Source of the DNA: Pelosinus sp. UFO1
GTDB lineage: Bacteria; Bacillota; Negativicutes; DSM-13327
NCBI RefSeq assembly: GCF_000725345.1
Contig: NZ_CP008852.1
Coordinates: 2,261,693-2,325,692 of the forward strand
Length of the DNA stretch: 64,000 nucleotides
Reading direction: 5' to 3'
Positions 43,018 through 52,668 of this stretch are shown here, one piece after another. A program made the translations under genes and the position numbers. A model generated the notes under the pieces. That model ran no database searches and was not told the DNA's origin. It saw only the letters and a program-made list of their open reading frames with translations. Each line of letters starts with the position of its first letter. Positions within the stretch are counted from its first letter, which is position 1.

Positions 43018-45606
43018 ATGACAGTAAAGTATACCCCCATGATGGAACAATATTTAGAAATTAAAAGCCGGCATCCGAATGAAATTTTATTTTTTCGTAT
43101 GGGCGACTTCTATGAAATGTTCTTTACGGATGCAGAATTAGCATCCCGCGAGCTAGAAATTACACTTACAGCAAGAGATGGTGGGCAGCGCGTTCCCATG
43201 TGTGGAATACCTTACCATGCGGCAGATAACTATATCGCTAAGTTAATTAATAAAGGTTATAAAGTAGCAATCTGCGAACAAGTAGAAGATCCTAAGCAAG
43301 CAAAAGGCATTGTTAGGCGTGAAGTAGTTAAAATTATTACCCCGGGAACAATCATTGCTGAGAATCTTCTACCCGGCAATAGCAATAATTACCTTGCAGT
43401 ACTTTATGAAGAAAATGAGGAACTCATTCTCGCTGCGACAGATATTTCGACTGGGGAATGTCTTTGGGCATCTTTTTCTGGATCTCAGCGATTAATTGCC
43501 CTTTATGATCAATTATTTCGGCTGATGCCCACTGAGTTAGTATTAGCAAGTAAAATAGAAGAGGTTGAAAAGCTAAATGCCTTTATTAGTAATCGTATTC
43601 CTCAGTGCACACACACGACTTTAAAAATAGATAACTTACAATTAGCTAGCGAACTGCCAAAACAACATTTTAATAAAGATGATTTGCCGCAACAAGAGAT
43701 AGCTCTAACAGCGATAGGTTTTTTACTTTACTATTTACACCAGACTGTAAAAACAGATTTATCACATATCAATAGATTGATAAAATATAATGCATCGGAA
43801 TACTTAATGATTGACTCAACGAGTATGCGGAATTTAGAAGTAACACGCAATGTAAGAGATGGTGGCAAAAAAGATACTCTACTTGCTGTTTTAGATTACA
43901 CTAAAACAGCAATGGGAGGCAGACTGCTAAAGAAGTGGTTAGAATACCCTTTGCTGAATACTACCCATATTATACAGCGTCAAGATTCTATTGCTGAACT
44001 ATTAGATAAGACTCCATTACGTCAATCTATTTATGAAGCCTTAGCCAATATTTATGATCTTGAGCGTATCTTAACTCGGATTGAAGTTGGCACGGCAAGT
44101 GCGCGTGATTTAACGGCATTAAAATCCTCATTAGCCGTATTACCAATAATAAAATCTCATATACAAAGTGCCAGTACTGTATTTTTAAGTAATTTGCATT
44201 TTTACCTACATACCCATACAGATTTAGTGACTTTGATTGATATGGCTATCGTTGATAATCCGCCTTTTTCCGTCCGTGAGGGCGGGTTAATAAAGCAAGG
44301 CTATGATTTAGAATTGGATGAATTACATGCTCTATCTCGTGATAGCAAACAGTTTGTGCAAAACATTGAAACTAGAGAACGAGAAGCTACTGGAATTAAA
44401 TCTCTCAAGGTAGGCTATAACAAAGTTTTTGGCTATTATATTGAAGTTACTCATTCTCATACGGCATCTGTACCAATTACTTATATACGAAAACAAACGT
44501 TAGCAAATGCAGAACGTTATATTACCCCTGAGTTAAAGGAATTTGAAACGAAGATTCTTGGTGCTCAAGAAAAGATTGTTACGATTGAATATCATTTATT
44601 CTCCAAAATACGAGACCATATTAAGAGTCACATTAAGGAGATCCAAGAAACAGCTAGGCAATTAGCTCAATTGGATGCGATAATTAGCTTAAGTGAAGTA
44701 GCTTTTCGTTATAATTATAGCAGACCGCAAATAACCCAAACTAAAGAAATTACGATAAAAGACGGACGTCATCCAATTGTAGAGCGGTTATTGCAGCGGG
44801 AAATGTTTGTACCCAATGATTGTGAACTCAATCATCATAGCAGTGAAATCATGATTATTACTGGGCCTAACATGGCAGGAAAATCTACGTACATGCGTCA
44901 AGTCGCATTACTGGTACTCATGGCACAAATAGGTAGTTTTATTCCCGCCCGTGAAGCTACAATTAGCCCTGTAGATCGAATCTTTACTAGAGTAGGTGCT
45001 AGTGATGATTTATCCACTGGACAAAGTACTTTTATGGTAGAAATGAATGAAGTCGCTCAGATTCTTAAGCATGCTACTAACCAAAGTTTAATTATCTTGG
45101 ATGAGATTGGGCGAGGAACGAGTACCTTTGATGGTATGAGTATTGCCCGTGCAGTTATCGAATATATTAAAGAGCGTATTAAAGCAAAAACCCTATTTGC
45201 CACACACTATCACGAGCTTACGGAATTAGCTGATTATAATAAAACCGTCAAGAATTATTCAGTAGCTGTAAAAGAGCGGGGAAGCGATGTCGTTTTTTTA
45301 CGTCGTATTATCCCTGGTGGTGCAGATAAGAGTTATGGTATTCATGTAGCACAATTAGCTGGCTTACCGCAAAAGACGATCAAAAGAGCCCAGGAACTCT
45401 TATTAGAATTAGAACAAAATCATTTACAAGCCCAAAACAATCCCTTAGCCTCGAGTACTCCAGAGACGCTACCAATGTCTTTATTTACCTCATCAACTGT
45501 AGATGAGTTATTAACAATAGACATTATGACAATCACTCCTATAGAAGCTATTAATATTCTCTATCGTTTACAAAATCAGGCAAAGCAGGAGTCTGGTAAA
45601 TTATGA
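43018..45606 (+). CDS. mutS: DNA mismatch repair protein MutS
   Basis: An 862-residue MutS1. The mismatch-reading Phe-x-Glu is in RMGDFYEMFFTDAELASREL, the Walker A is GPNMAGKSTYMRQVALLV, Walker B LIILDEIGRGTSTFDG, and TLFATHYHELTEL the H-motif. Length and layout are standard. The final codons overlap mutL by 4 bases (ATGA), so both are translated together. Ribosome site AAAGGAGATTCTATTT. Confidence 0.97.
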   Translation: MTVKYTPMMEQYLEIKSRHPNEILFFRMGDFYEMFFTDAELASRELEITLTARDGGQRVPMCGIPYHAADNYIAKLINKGYKVAICEQVEDPKQAKGIVRREVVKIITPGTIIAENLLPGNSNNYLAVLYEENEELILAATDISTGECLWASFSGSQRLIALYDQLFRLMPTELVLASKIEEVEKLNAFISNRIPQCTHTTLKIDNLQLASELPKQHFNKDDLPQQEIALTAIGFLLYYLHQTVKTDLSHINRLIKYNASEYLMIDSTSMRNLEVTRNVRDGGKKDTLLAVLDYTKTAMGGRLLKKWLEYPLLNTTHIIQRQDSIAELLDKTPLRQSIYEALANIYDLERILTRIEVGTASARDLTALKSSLAVLPIIKSHIQSASTVFLSNLHFYLHTHTDLVTLIDMAIVDNPPFSVREGGLIKQGYDLELDELHALSRDSKQFVQNIETREREATGIKSLKVGYNKVFGYYIEVTHSHTASVPITYIRKQTLANAERYITPELKEFETKILGAQEKIVTIEYHLFSKIRDHIKSHIKEIQETARQLAQLDAIISLSEVAFRYNYSRPQITQTKEITIKDGRHPIVERLLQREMFVPNDCELNHHSSEIMIITGPNMAGKSTYMRQVALLVLMAQIGSFIPAREATISPVDRIFTRVGASDDLSTGQSTFMVEMNEVAQILKHATNQSLIILDEIGRGTSTFDGMSIARAVIEYIKERIKAKTLFATHYHELTELADYNKTVKNYSVAVKERGSDVVFLRRIIPGGADKSYGIHVAQLAGLPQKTIKRAQELLLELEQNHLQAQNNPLASSTPETLPMSLFTSSTVDELLTIDIMTITPIEAINILYRLQNQAKQESGKL

Positions 45607-47438
45607 ATACTGTAAATCGTATCCATGTGTTAGATGAAAACACAGCAAATAAAATAGCGGCTGGAGAAGTTGTTGAGCGCCCGTCTTCTATTGTTAAAGA
45701 ACTTGTCGAAAATTCTATTGATGCCAAGAGCAGTAATATTGAAATTGAAATTGCTGAGGGTGGGACTAATTTTATTCGTATTACAGATGATGGTATAGGT
45801 ATGAGTTATGAAGATGCACAGCTTGCCATATTACGTCATGCTACTAGTAAGATTAGGGCAGCGGAAGATTTATCAAGCATTTCCTCTTTAGGATTTCGCG
45901 GTGAAGCTCTTCCTAGTATTGCTGCTGTATCAAAGTTTTCATTAACCACACGTCTTCATAATGATCAACCAATGGCTACTTATGTAGAGGTAACAGGGGG
46001 CGTTACTACGGATATCCGTGAGGCAGGTGGTAATGTCGGTACTACTATTATTGTGAAAGATTTATTCTTTAATACTCCAGCTCGTAAAAAGTTTTTAAAA
46101 ACGCTTTCCACTGAAAGTTCTCATATTCACGACATCTTAATGAAACTAGCCTTATCAAATCCTAATATAGCTTTTAAGCTGATTAATAACAATCGATTGG
46201 TTTTATCTACACCTGGTAATAATCAGCTACATGATACTTTAACTAGTTTATATGGGCAAAAAATATCTCCAGATCTCTTACCCATTGCTTATGATAATAC
46301 TGTAGATAATATTAAAATTTCGGGTTATTTATCCAAGCCAACATTACTCAAAAGTAGTCGGCAGTGGCAAACTGTAATTGTGAACACAAGGGTCATTAAT
46401 AGCCGATCTATAGCGAAAGCCTTAGATAATGCATATCACTCTTTATTGCCCAAGAGCGGTTACCCCTTGGCTGTATTAAATATTTCAGTTCTTACCGATA
46501 CAATTGATGTAAATGTACATCCGCAAAAAAGTGAAATCAAATTCAGCGATGAACAAAAAATATTCAGAGCTGTGTATAAAGCAGTAGTAGACGTATTGTC
46601 AGCACCTCATAATCCTAGCCAACTGGCAGCTACTGTTGAGCTTAGACCTAACTCATATCATTCTGCTCCCAATCACTATGGCAGTCAGGATTATAAAAAA
46701 CCTTCCTATGATAGTTTACCTTTCCATGTAACAACCTCTTGGAAAGAGACGCCACTTCCCTTGACAGCAGCGAGAAATATAATAGAACAGGAGGAAAGGG
46801 CTTTTCTAGATGCGCCAGAAACTCCTCTGTCTCAGGATTCAAATATTCTACATCAATTTCAAGAAGAACAATTTACTTTGTATCCTCTTGGGCAAGTTGA
46901 TGATTGTTTTATTATAAGTAAAGGACCAGACGGTTTATATATCATTGATCAGCATGCAGCCCATGAGCGAATACTTTATGATAAGATGAGTCAATATAAG
47001 GATCGTATACCATCCCAACAATTACTCGTACCCTTATTCATGGACTTTGATAATGCTGAAATTAATACGATTACGGAGTATCAAGAGACTTTTTACAAAT
47101 TAGGATTTACTCTAGAGTTGGTAGGGCCTAATACGATGCGCCTATCAGAATTACCAAGCGATATTCCCTTATCGGAAACAGAATCTTCAATAAGGCAAAT
47201 ATTAGAATCCATACAAAATATGCACAATCCAAGTGCGCAAGAATTGCGTCATAGCTGTCTGCAAATAGCTTCTTGCCGTGCTGCGATTAAAGCAGGAGAA
47301 TCACTTAATATGCGACAGATGCAAGCTTTAATTGGAGAACTTTGTAATACTAACTTGCCTTATACTTGTCCTCATGGAAGACCAGCGATGATCCGTTTTA
47401 GTCCTAAAGATTTAGATAAAATGTTTAAGCGAACATAA
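45603..47438 (+). CDS. mutL: DNA mismatch repair protein MutL
   Basis: A 611-residue GHKL ATPase with a C-terminal nicking endonuclease. ATPase motifs: AAGEVVERPSSIVKELVENS, DDGIGM, GFRGEALPSI. Endonuclease motifs: IIDQHAAHERILYDKM, SCRAAIKAGES and CPHGRPAM. In most endonuclease-type MutL proteins the first motif ends in Glu (DQHA..E....E); here it ends in Asp. Follows mutS by overlap. Confidence 0.96.
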   Translation: MNTVNRIHVLDENTANKIAAGEVVERPSSIVKELVENSIDAKSSNIEIEIAEGGTNFIRITDDGIGMSYEDAQLAILRHATSKIRAAEDLSSISSLGFRGEALPSIAAVSKFSLTTRLHNDQPMATYVEVTGGVTTDIREAGGNVGTTIIVKDLFFNTPARKKFLKTLSTESSHIHDILMKLALSNPNIAFKLINNNRLVLSTPGNNQLHDTLTSLYGQKISPDLLPIAYDNTVDNIKISGYLSKPTLLKSSRQWQTVIVNTRVINSRSIAKALDNAYHSLLPKSGYPLAVLNISVLTDTIDVNVHPQKSEIKFSDEQKIFRAVYKAVVDVLSAPHNPSQLAATVELRPNSYHSAPNHYGSQDYKKPSYDSLPFHVTTSWKETPLPLTAARNIIEQEERAFLDAPETPLSQDSNILHQFQEEQFTLYPLGQVDDCFIISKGPDGLYIIDQHAAHERILYDKMSQYKDRIPSQQLLVPLFMDFDNAEINTITEYQETFYKLGFTLELVGPNTMRLSELPSDIPLSETESSIRQILESIQNMHNPSAQELRHSCLQIASCRAAIKAGESLNMRQMQALIGELCNTNLPYTCPHGRPAMIRFSPKDLDKMFKRT

Positions 47439-47454
47439 AGCATAGGTGGAAAGA

Positions 47455-48240
47455 ATGGACTTAATAGTAACAACGATACAATCTCCATCCCAAGCGGTAG
47501 AAGAATTGGCACTTCAAATTGCCTCAGTATTGCAAATTCCTTTTGTTCCTCGGGAGAGATTTTCCTTAATAGCGTTACGAAACAACTATCAAATCGATAA
47601 TATAGTTGTCGTAACTAAAAATGGTCCCGTAGTCCATACGTTGGGCGGAGAGTATTTTTTTCACTTAAATATGGCGGAATTACGTATAAAAAATATAATA
47701 AATGGTAAACATGACCATATGGTTGCAGCCATGATGCTAACAGCAGGTATGTCAGTGTTAGATTGCACATTAGGTCTAGCGACTGATGCAGTAGTAGCTA
47801 GTTTTGTAGTGGGGCAAACAGGTAAGGTTGTAGGCTTAGAGTCTTCGCCAATAATAGCTTTTATTGCCAATTATGGCTTGCAAAATTTTACTCATGATAA
47901 CCTAGATGTTACTGAGGCGTTGCGCCGTATTCAGGTACAGCGAACACATTGTCATGATTATCTTATTAATTTGCCTGCAAATAGTTTTGATATTGTTTTT
48001 TTTGACCCAATGTTTCGCCAACCGATTCATAGTAGCTCCAATCTAAAACCACTGCGCTATTTAGCAAATAACCAACCTATAGCAGAAAGTGCTCTAACAG
48101 AGGCTTGCCGAGTGGCAAAAAAAAGAGTCGTTATAAAAGAGACAAATCACAATAATGAATTTGAACGCTTAGGAGTAACTACTATTTGTGGCGGAAAATA
48201 TAGTAGTATTCAATATGGCGTTATTAAGGTGGACAACTAA
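47455..48240 (+). CDS. RsmJ-like SAM-dependent methyltransferase
   Basis: About 261 residues. Motif I is LDCTLGLATDAVVASFVVGQ, motif II VVGLESSP, and the catalytic-site segment FDIVFFDPMFRQPI. LD.T.GL..DA and the DPMF box recall RsmJ, which methylates 16S rRNA G1516, so an rRNA or DNA guanine N2-methyltransferase is likely; the exact target is inference. ATG 47455 follows AGGTGGAAAGA, 16 bases after mutL; miaA begins 3 bases after its stop. Confidence 0.7.
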   Translation: MDLIVTTIQSPSQAVEELALQIASVLQIPFVPRERFSLIALRNNYQIDNIVVVTKNGPVVHTLGGEYFFHLNMAELRIKNIINGKHDHMVAAMMLTAGMSVLDCTLGLATDAVVASFVVGQTGKVVGLESSPIIAFIANYGLQNFTHDNLDVTEALRRIQVQRTHCHDYLINLPANSFDIVFFDPMFRQPIHSSSNLKPLRYLANNQPIAESALTEACRVAKKRVVIKETNHNNEFERLGVTTICGGKYSSIQYGVIKVDN

Positions 48241-48243
48241 ATT

Positions 48244-49188
48244 ATGGAACGTATGATTGCTGTTATTGGACCAACTGCTGTGGGTAAAACAAAAGTCAGT
48301 ATTGACTTAGCAAAGATACTACATACCGAAATTATTTCTGGGGATTCTATGCTAGTTTATAAAAATATGAATATTGGGACTGCCAAACCAACAATTGAAG
48401 AGCAATCTAATATTCCTCATCATTTAATAGATTTTCTCGAACCACAAGCAGAGTTTAGTGTAGTGGATTTTATAGAAATTGCTGCAAGCCATATTCGAAT
48501 GATAAATCAGCAAGGAAAAATCCCCATTTTAGCAGGTGGCACCGGTTTATATGTTAAAGCATTACTTGAAGGTTATCAGTTTAACCCCACACCAAGCGAT
48601 GAGAACTTACGTGCAAAACTTGATGCATTAGCAAAAGAACATGGCAATCAATATCTTCATGATGAATTGACAAAAGTAGTTCCAGAAGCTGCAGCACGTT
48701 TACATCCGAATGACTTACGTCGTGTTATTCGGGCTCTAGAAATATTTTATCTGAGTGGCGGCATCGTATCACAAGAGAAGCTCATAGAGGAACATAAGCT
48801 TCTTTACGATGCTGTTGTAATTGGACTCACAATGGAAAGGAGTCTATTATACGAAAGGATTAATCAACGAGTTGACTTAATGATTTCACAGGGCTTGGTT
48901 GATGAAGTTGCTAGTTTATTGGAGAGTGGAGTCTCGATCAAGTGTCAGGCTATGCAAGGAATCGGTTATAAGGAAATTGTTAGATACTTGAACAAAGAAA
49001 TTGATTTGCCTATTGCAATTGATAATATTAAACAGGCAACGAGAAATTTTGCAAAACGTCAACTTACTTGGTATCGTAAAATGCCTTATATTATATGGTT
49101 TGACGTTAATAAGTTTGCTAATCATCAAGATATGCTGGAAAGTATTTACAGAGAAATTGCAGGAAAATTCCAAAGTAAAATAGAATAA
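48244..49188 (+). CDS. miaA: tRNA dimethylallyltransferase
   Basis: A 314-residue enzyme that transfers dimethylallyl from DMAPP to A37 of tRNAs, the step before MiaB. P-loop GPTAVGKTKVSIDLAK, SGDSMLVYKNMNIGTAKP, GGTGLYVKALLEGYQFNPTP and KQATRNFAKRQLTWYRK are standard. Packed between the methyltransferase and hfq in one operon. Confidence 0.96.
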   Translation: MERMIAVIGPTAVGKTKVSIDLAKILHTEIISGDSMLVYKNMNIGTAKPTIEEQSNIPHHLIDFLEPQAEFSVVDFIEIAASHIRMINQQGKIPILAGGTGLYVKALLEGYQFNPTPSDENLRAKLDALAKEHGNQYLHDELTKVVPEAAARLHPNDLRRVIRALEIFYLSGGIVSQEKLIEEHKLLYDAVVIGLTMERSLLYERINQRVDLMISQGLVDEVASLLESGVSIKCQAMQGIGYKEIVRYLNKEIDLPIAIDNIKQATRNFAKRQLTWYRKMPYIIWFDVNKFANHQDMLESIYREIAGKFQSKIE

Positions 49189-49220
49189 TCAAATAAAATA
49201 ATAATCGGAGGGGTTTAACT

Positions 49221-49484
49221 ATGATAAATAAAGTTATTAATTTACAAGATAGTTTTCTAAACCAAATCCGCAAAGAAAATAATTTACCTGTAATTATTTA
49301 TCTTATCAATGGTTTCCAGCTAAGAGGTGTTGTTAGGGGATTTGATAACTTCACTGTTATTATAGAAAACGAAGGTAAGCAGCAATTGGTATATAAACAT
49401 GCGATATCAACAATAACTCCGTTAAGACCGATCAATGCTAATTTTCATGAAAAGAAAGACGATACTAAAATAGACAAACAGTAA
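49221..49484 (+). CDS. hfq: RNA chaperone Hfq
   Basis: An 87-residue Sm-like protein forming a hexameric ring that pairs small RNAs with mRNAs. [40 protein letters not shown] (Sm1) and [10 protein letters not shown] (Sm2) are diagnostic. Ribosome site CGGAGGGGTTTAACT. A strong terminator at 49484 separates it from spoVK. The miaA-hfq order is conserved in many bacteria. Confidence 0.96.
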   Translation: MINKVINLQDSFLNQIRKENNLPVIIYLINGFQLRGVVRGFDNFTVIIENEGKQQLVYKHAISTITPLRPINANFHEKKDDTKIDKQ

Positions 49485-49529
49485 ATAAAAGGTGATAAAA
49501 AAGTCTAAGCTTTTTTATCACCTTTTATT
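49484..49529 (+). terminator. Terminator after hfq
   Basis: AATAAAAGGTGATAAAAAAG and its complement around TCTAAG, a 19-20-bp stem. Confidence 0.85.
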
Positions 49530-49583
49530 GTCTTTTGCGTATAATAAATATCACCTATAGCCCTACGGTGAGGTGATGTTAGA

Positions 49584-50138
49584 ATGTCTTATGTTTGGCC
49601 GCAAGATGTGTTAACAGCCGTTGAGAATGGTGAGATATCTGTTACCCAAGCATTTAAATCTCTTCAGGAAATGGATAATAAAACAACTTATCACAAGGTT
49701 GATACTAGACAAAAGAGGATAGAGGAGATTTTATTCGAGTTAGATAATTTGATTGGACTCTTTGAAGTAAAAAAATTAGTAAGGGAAGTTTATGCCTTTA
49801 TTGAAATTCAGCGCCGCCGTGCACAAGAAAAGTTAAATACTGAGCCTCTTGTATTACATATGATTTTTAAAGGAAATCCAGGAACAGGTAAGACTACTGT
49901 TGCTAGAATTCTCGGTAAAATTCTTCGTGAAATAGGGGTTTTAAATCGAGGACACCTGATTGAAGTTGAACGAGCGGATCTTGTAGGTGAATATATCGGG
50001 CACACTGCTCAAAAAACACGGGAACAATTAAAAAAAGCATATGGTGGTATTTTATTTATTGATGAGGCATATTCCTTAGCTCGGGGCGGTGAAAAGGATT
50101 TTGGTAAAGAGTCTATAGATGTTTTGGTAAGTGCATAA
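49584..50138 (+). pseudogene. spoVK: spoVK, 5' part (interrupted gene)
   Basis: SpoVK is a mother-cell AAA+ ATPase of the CbxX/CfqX type needed for late spore maturation. This 184-residue piece holds an N-terminal helical region, Walker [15 protein letters not shown] (97-104) and Walker [17 protein letters not shown] (156-162), and ends [10 protein letters not shown] followed by TAA. VSA and the stop come from inserted DNA: normal SpoVK continues LVKAMEDHK, which is found in frame at 54474. Sensor 1 and the arginine finger are on that far piece, so this fragment alone cannot work as an ATPase. Joined at GTAA the gene would encode 313 residues, close to the 322 of B. subtilis SpoVK. Confidence 0.92.
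50119..50130 (+). repeat. Left attachment core of the spoVK element
   Basis: ATGTTTTGGTAA; the right core at 54466-54477 is ATGTTTTCGTAA. Eleven of 12 bases agree in direct orientation, inside codons D-V-L-V of spoVK. Exchange anywhere in the core restores the reading frame (Leu or Phe at position 181). Confidence 0.8.
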
Positions 50139-50150
50139 GTGCAAAGACCT

Positions 50151-50192
50151 AAAAGCCATGATACCATATAAAATATGGTATCATGGCTTTTA
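50151..50192. terminator. Bidirectional terminator at the element's left border
   Basis: AAAGCCATGATACCATAT with its exact complement around 3 nt (18-bp stem). It ends both the truncated spoVK transcript and the recombinase transcript coming from the right. Confidence 0.85.
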
Positions 50193-51719
50193 TAAAAACT
50201 TCAAATTAACTGTAAATTCCGGCTTGCTATTCCTTGCAAAAGTAGTATCAATTCGTTCGACAACTACTTTATCAAGAACAGCACGAATTGCAACCCGCCG
50301 CTCATCATCCTTATAGTATTGGGTATCCTTAAAGTGCTTTTTAATATTTATGGCGATATCCGCTAGGCTGGTTTGAGGTGCAAGAAAAGTTAACTCATTT
50401 TCCAGACTTTTTTTTGTGATCTCAATGTCAATAAGCTGTTTACTGATTTCATCTAACTGTTTTTCGGCATCGCCGCCATTAATGATATGTTGTCGAAACC
50501 ATCGTAAAATAGTTTCCTTTTGAGTGTTTATTTTCTTCTCCGTCTCTTTTAACTTGGTTAAAGTATTCTTAATAGTTGCTGTAGCAGTTGGATTACTAGC
50601 ATCTTGTGTGTATTGAGTTATTAGTTTAGTGTTTTCTGCCAGCTCACATAACTTAGACCATACTAATTCATCCAATATGAGGGTAGGGATTCGCCTAGCG
50701 GTACATTTATCATTTTCTAAGTATATATAGGATGTGCTCACTTGCGTTAAACAAGTGTAATAGCTGATGGGGTCACTACTATTTCCAGAATGTTTAATGC
50801 TCATTTTCTTACCACAACGCGCACAATAGACTAAGCCAGTTAAAAGATGATCATATTTTAAATTTCTTTTTGCAAAATTCTTGTTGGATTGCAGCTGCTT
50901 TTGCGCAGTGCGCCAGGTGATTTCATCAACAATGGCTGGCACTTTGATGGGAATCCAATCAGATTCAGGCCGTAATTCGATTCTACGAGTGCTAAAACCT
51001 GTTTTGGTAGACTTTTGCTTCATACTATAGATAACACCTCTATAGGCTGTATTGGTTAGTATACGGTGTATGCTAGACACAATCCACTGATTGCCACGGG
51101 GGGCGGGTATAAACTCATTATTTAACTTTTTACTTATGAGGGCGGTACCTAGTTTATCTTTTATACATAAATCAAATATTTGGCGTACAATAGCAGCTTG
51201 GGCTTCATTTATAATATACATGCTATTAACTTTATCATAGTCGTATCCAAAACAGCGACCATTATTAACAAGTTTACCTTGGCGAGCTTTGCCTTTTTTA
51301 CCGCGAGTTGTCCGTTCTTTAATTTTCTCTTTTTCATACGCTGATATGGCGCCTCGCATGGAGTAAAATAGTTTTCCTTCAGGAGATTCCTCAAAAGTTA
51401 CCGAAACAAAAAGTAATTTTGCTCCTGACTTTTCTATTTCATCCGTAATAATAAGCTGGTGTGCCAGGTTTCTAGCTAAACGATCAGGATCATAAATAAC
51501 AACCATATCAAATTCTTTTCTTTCTAATCCATCACGTAATTGAGAAAGGGCAGGGCGATCAATATACTCACCGCTATAACCATCATCAATAAACTCTACA
51601 AATCTTGTTGCTCCCAACTCACTTGCTTTTTGCCGATTCTCCGATAACTGAGTTTCAAGTGAATATCCCTTTTCTGCCTGATCTGCTGTGGAAACACGTA
51701 TATAAAGTGCTGCAATCAT
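50190..51719 (-). CDS. Large serine recombinase of the spoVK element
   Basis: A 509-residue site-specific recombinase. Catalytic Ser10 is in MIAALYIRVSTADQAEKGYS; the resolvase core continues with DGYSGEYIDRPALSQL and IYDPDRLARN; a recombinase domain (ALISKKLNNEFIPAPRGNQW), zinc ribbon (YCARCGKKMS, YYTC) and C-terminal coiled coil follow. It belongs to the SpoIVCA/SprA type that excises skin and SPbeta. AAAAGGAGGTATTT before ATG is a strong ribosome site. CATATAAT at 51787-51794 on its strand resembles a sigma-E -10 box, but no -35 is clear, so its sporulation control is unproven. Confidence 0.93.
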   Translation of the reverse strand: MIAALYIRVSTADQAEKGYSLETQLSENRQKASELGATRFVEFIDDGYSGEYIDRPALSQLRDGLERKEFDMVVIYDPDRLARNLAHQLIITDEIEKSGAKLLFVSVTFEESPEGKLFYSMRGAISAYEKEKIKERTTRGKKGKARQGKLVNNGRCFGYDYDKVNSMYIINEAQAAIVRQIFDLCIKDKLGTALISKKLNNEFIPAPRGNQWIVSSIHRILTNTAYRGVIYSMKQKSTKTGFSTRRIELRPESDWIPIKVPAIVDEITWRTAQKQLQSNKNFAKRNLKYDHLLTGLVYCARCGKKMSIKHSGNSSDPISYYTCLTQVSTSYIYLENDKCTARRIPTLILDELVWSKLCELAENTKLITQYTQDASNPTATATIKNTLTKLKETEKKINTQKETILRWFRQHIINGGDAEKQLDEISKQLIDIEITKKSLENELTFLAPQTSLADIAINIKKHFKDTQYYKDDERRVAIRAVLDKVVVERIDTTFARNSKPEFTVNLKFL

Positions 51720-51807
51720 AAATACCTCCTTTTAAAAAACATCTTTAGATCTAAAAAAAACTTATAATAGTGGAGTATTAATAATAATTATATGTAGTTT
51801 TAAATTA

Positions 51808-51849
51808 AGACAGCACATTATCTACTAATAAGTAGAAAGTGCTGTTTTT
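51808..51849 (+). terminator. Hairpin upstream of the recombinase gene
   Basis: AGCAC.TT.TCTACT pairs with AGTAGA.A.GTGCT, then T5. On the plus strand no gene precedes it; on the minus strand it lies in the recombinase leader region. Confidence 0.5.
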
Positions 51850-51986
51850 CTATGCTTAACACGATGGCTGATACAAAATGCCAATTGATGCACCCAACTT
51901 ATTCTAAAAAAATTAAGTGTAAAGTGGACAATCACACTATCATAAACTGTATAGAGGATTGTATCAGACAACAGGAGGCGAAAGTT

Positions 51987-52160
51987 TTGGAAACTATCAA
52001 AAGAAAAGACAAAACTGCAATATCGCCCGAAAGAAAAAAAGAGGTAAAAGTCCACTGGACTATATCAAATCAACCAAGTCAGAAAGCACTTGAAAACTTT
52101 AACCGAGTATTAGCAAAAGCTCAGTTAAGGGTTTACCGTGAATCTTTGGAAACAAAATAG
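51987..52160 (+). CDS. Small basic protein next to the recombinase (57 aa)
   Basis: TTG behind CAGGAGGCGAAAGT gives METIKRKDKTAISPERKKEV, KVHWTISNQPSQKALENFNR and a VLAKAQLRVYRESLETK end. Basic head and a helical tail, 57 residues. It is divergent from the recombinase gene, the place where directionality factors of large serine recombinases (such as SprB in SPbeta) or element regulators often lie. No sequence match to a known factor is claimed. The frame is open upstream to 51852, but the strong ribosome site fixes the TTG. Confidence 0.6.
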   Translation: METIKRKDKTAISPERKKEVKVHWTISNQPSQKALENFNRVLAKAQLRVYRESLETK

Positions 52161-52294
52161 CCGGGCTCCGGCTGAAATAAAAATGGACAGGATCGTTATC
52201 TAATGGGAAAATGGATGATAATAATTTAAAAATAAAGAAGCACTACTTTTGGGAGTAGTACTTCTTAAACTATCAGTGTGTTTAAAATTTGCTT
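52161..52294. other. Short gap with terminator
   Basis: AAGAAGCACTACT pairs with AGTAGTACTTCTT at 52235-52266; ends convergent transcripts from 51987 and 52295. Confidence 0.65.
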
Positions 52295-52423
52295 TTAGAA
52301 TTCAGTGGTATATTTGCATGCTTCACAACTTTGTACGGGCTGTCCATTTCTGATTTGTTGTGCTTGACATACAGGGCATGAATTCTCGATGGTTTGAATG
52401 TTATTTTTCTTGGTATCTGACAT
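52295..52423 (-). CDS. Small zinc-ribbon protein inside the element (42 aa)
   Basis: GAGGAGGCTTTACA precedes ATG on the minus strand. MSDTKKNNIQTIENSCPVCQ, then AQQIRNGQPVQSCEACKYTT. Two CxxC pairs form a zinc ribbon. Likely binds nucleic acid or protein; a regulator of the element is possible. Confidence 0.55.
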   Translation of the reverse strand: MSDTKKNNIQTIENSCPVCQAQQIRNGQPVQSCEACKYTTEF

Positions 52424-52668
52424 TGTAAAGCCTCCTCGTTTGCTAGATTGAATTATACCTAAATAATACCACAAGATTGTCGTTGATACAAATAATTAAA
52501 TAATAATTATTATGCGTTTATAATTAAAAAGAGTAATAGAATGTAGTACTGTAAATAATGATAGAAGACAAATTAGATACACTTTTTTGATTTTGAGTGT
52601 GATAAAATAATATTGAGCTAACAAGATTTTATAACTGTTTAAAATAGCTAGTAAAAAAGGAGATATAT
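52424..52668. other. AT-rich intergenic stretch in the element
   Basis: No gene seen; holds the leaders of 52295 (minus) and 52669 (plus). Confidence 0.4.

Noticed and set aside
49584-50138. spoVK simply truncated and dead
   Set aside because: The missing half is present, in frame and with intact motifs, and the junction cores match, so a reversible interruption fits better than decay.
51787-51794. Sigma-E promoter for the recombinase
   Set aside because: CATATAAT resembles the -10 box but no matching -35 lies at the right distance; not enough to list as a feature.
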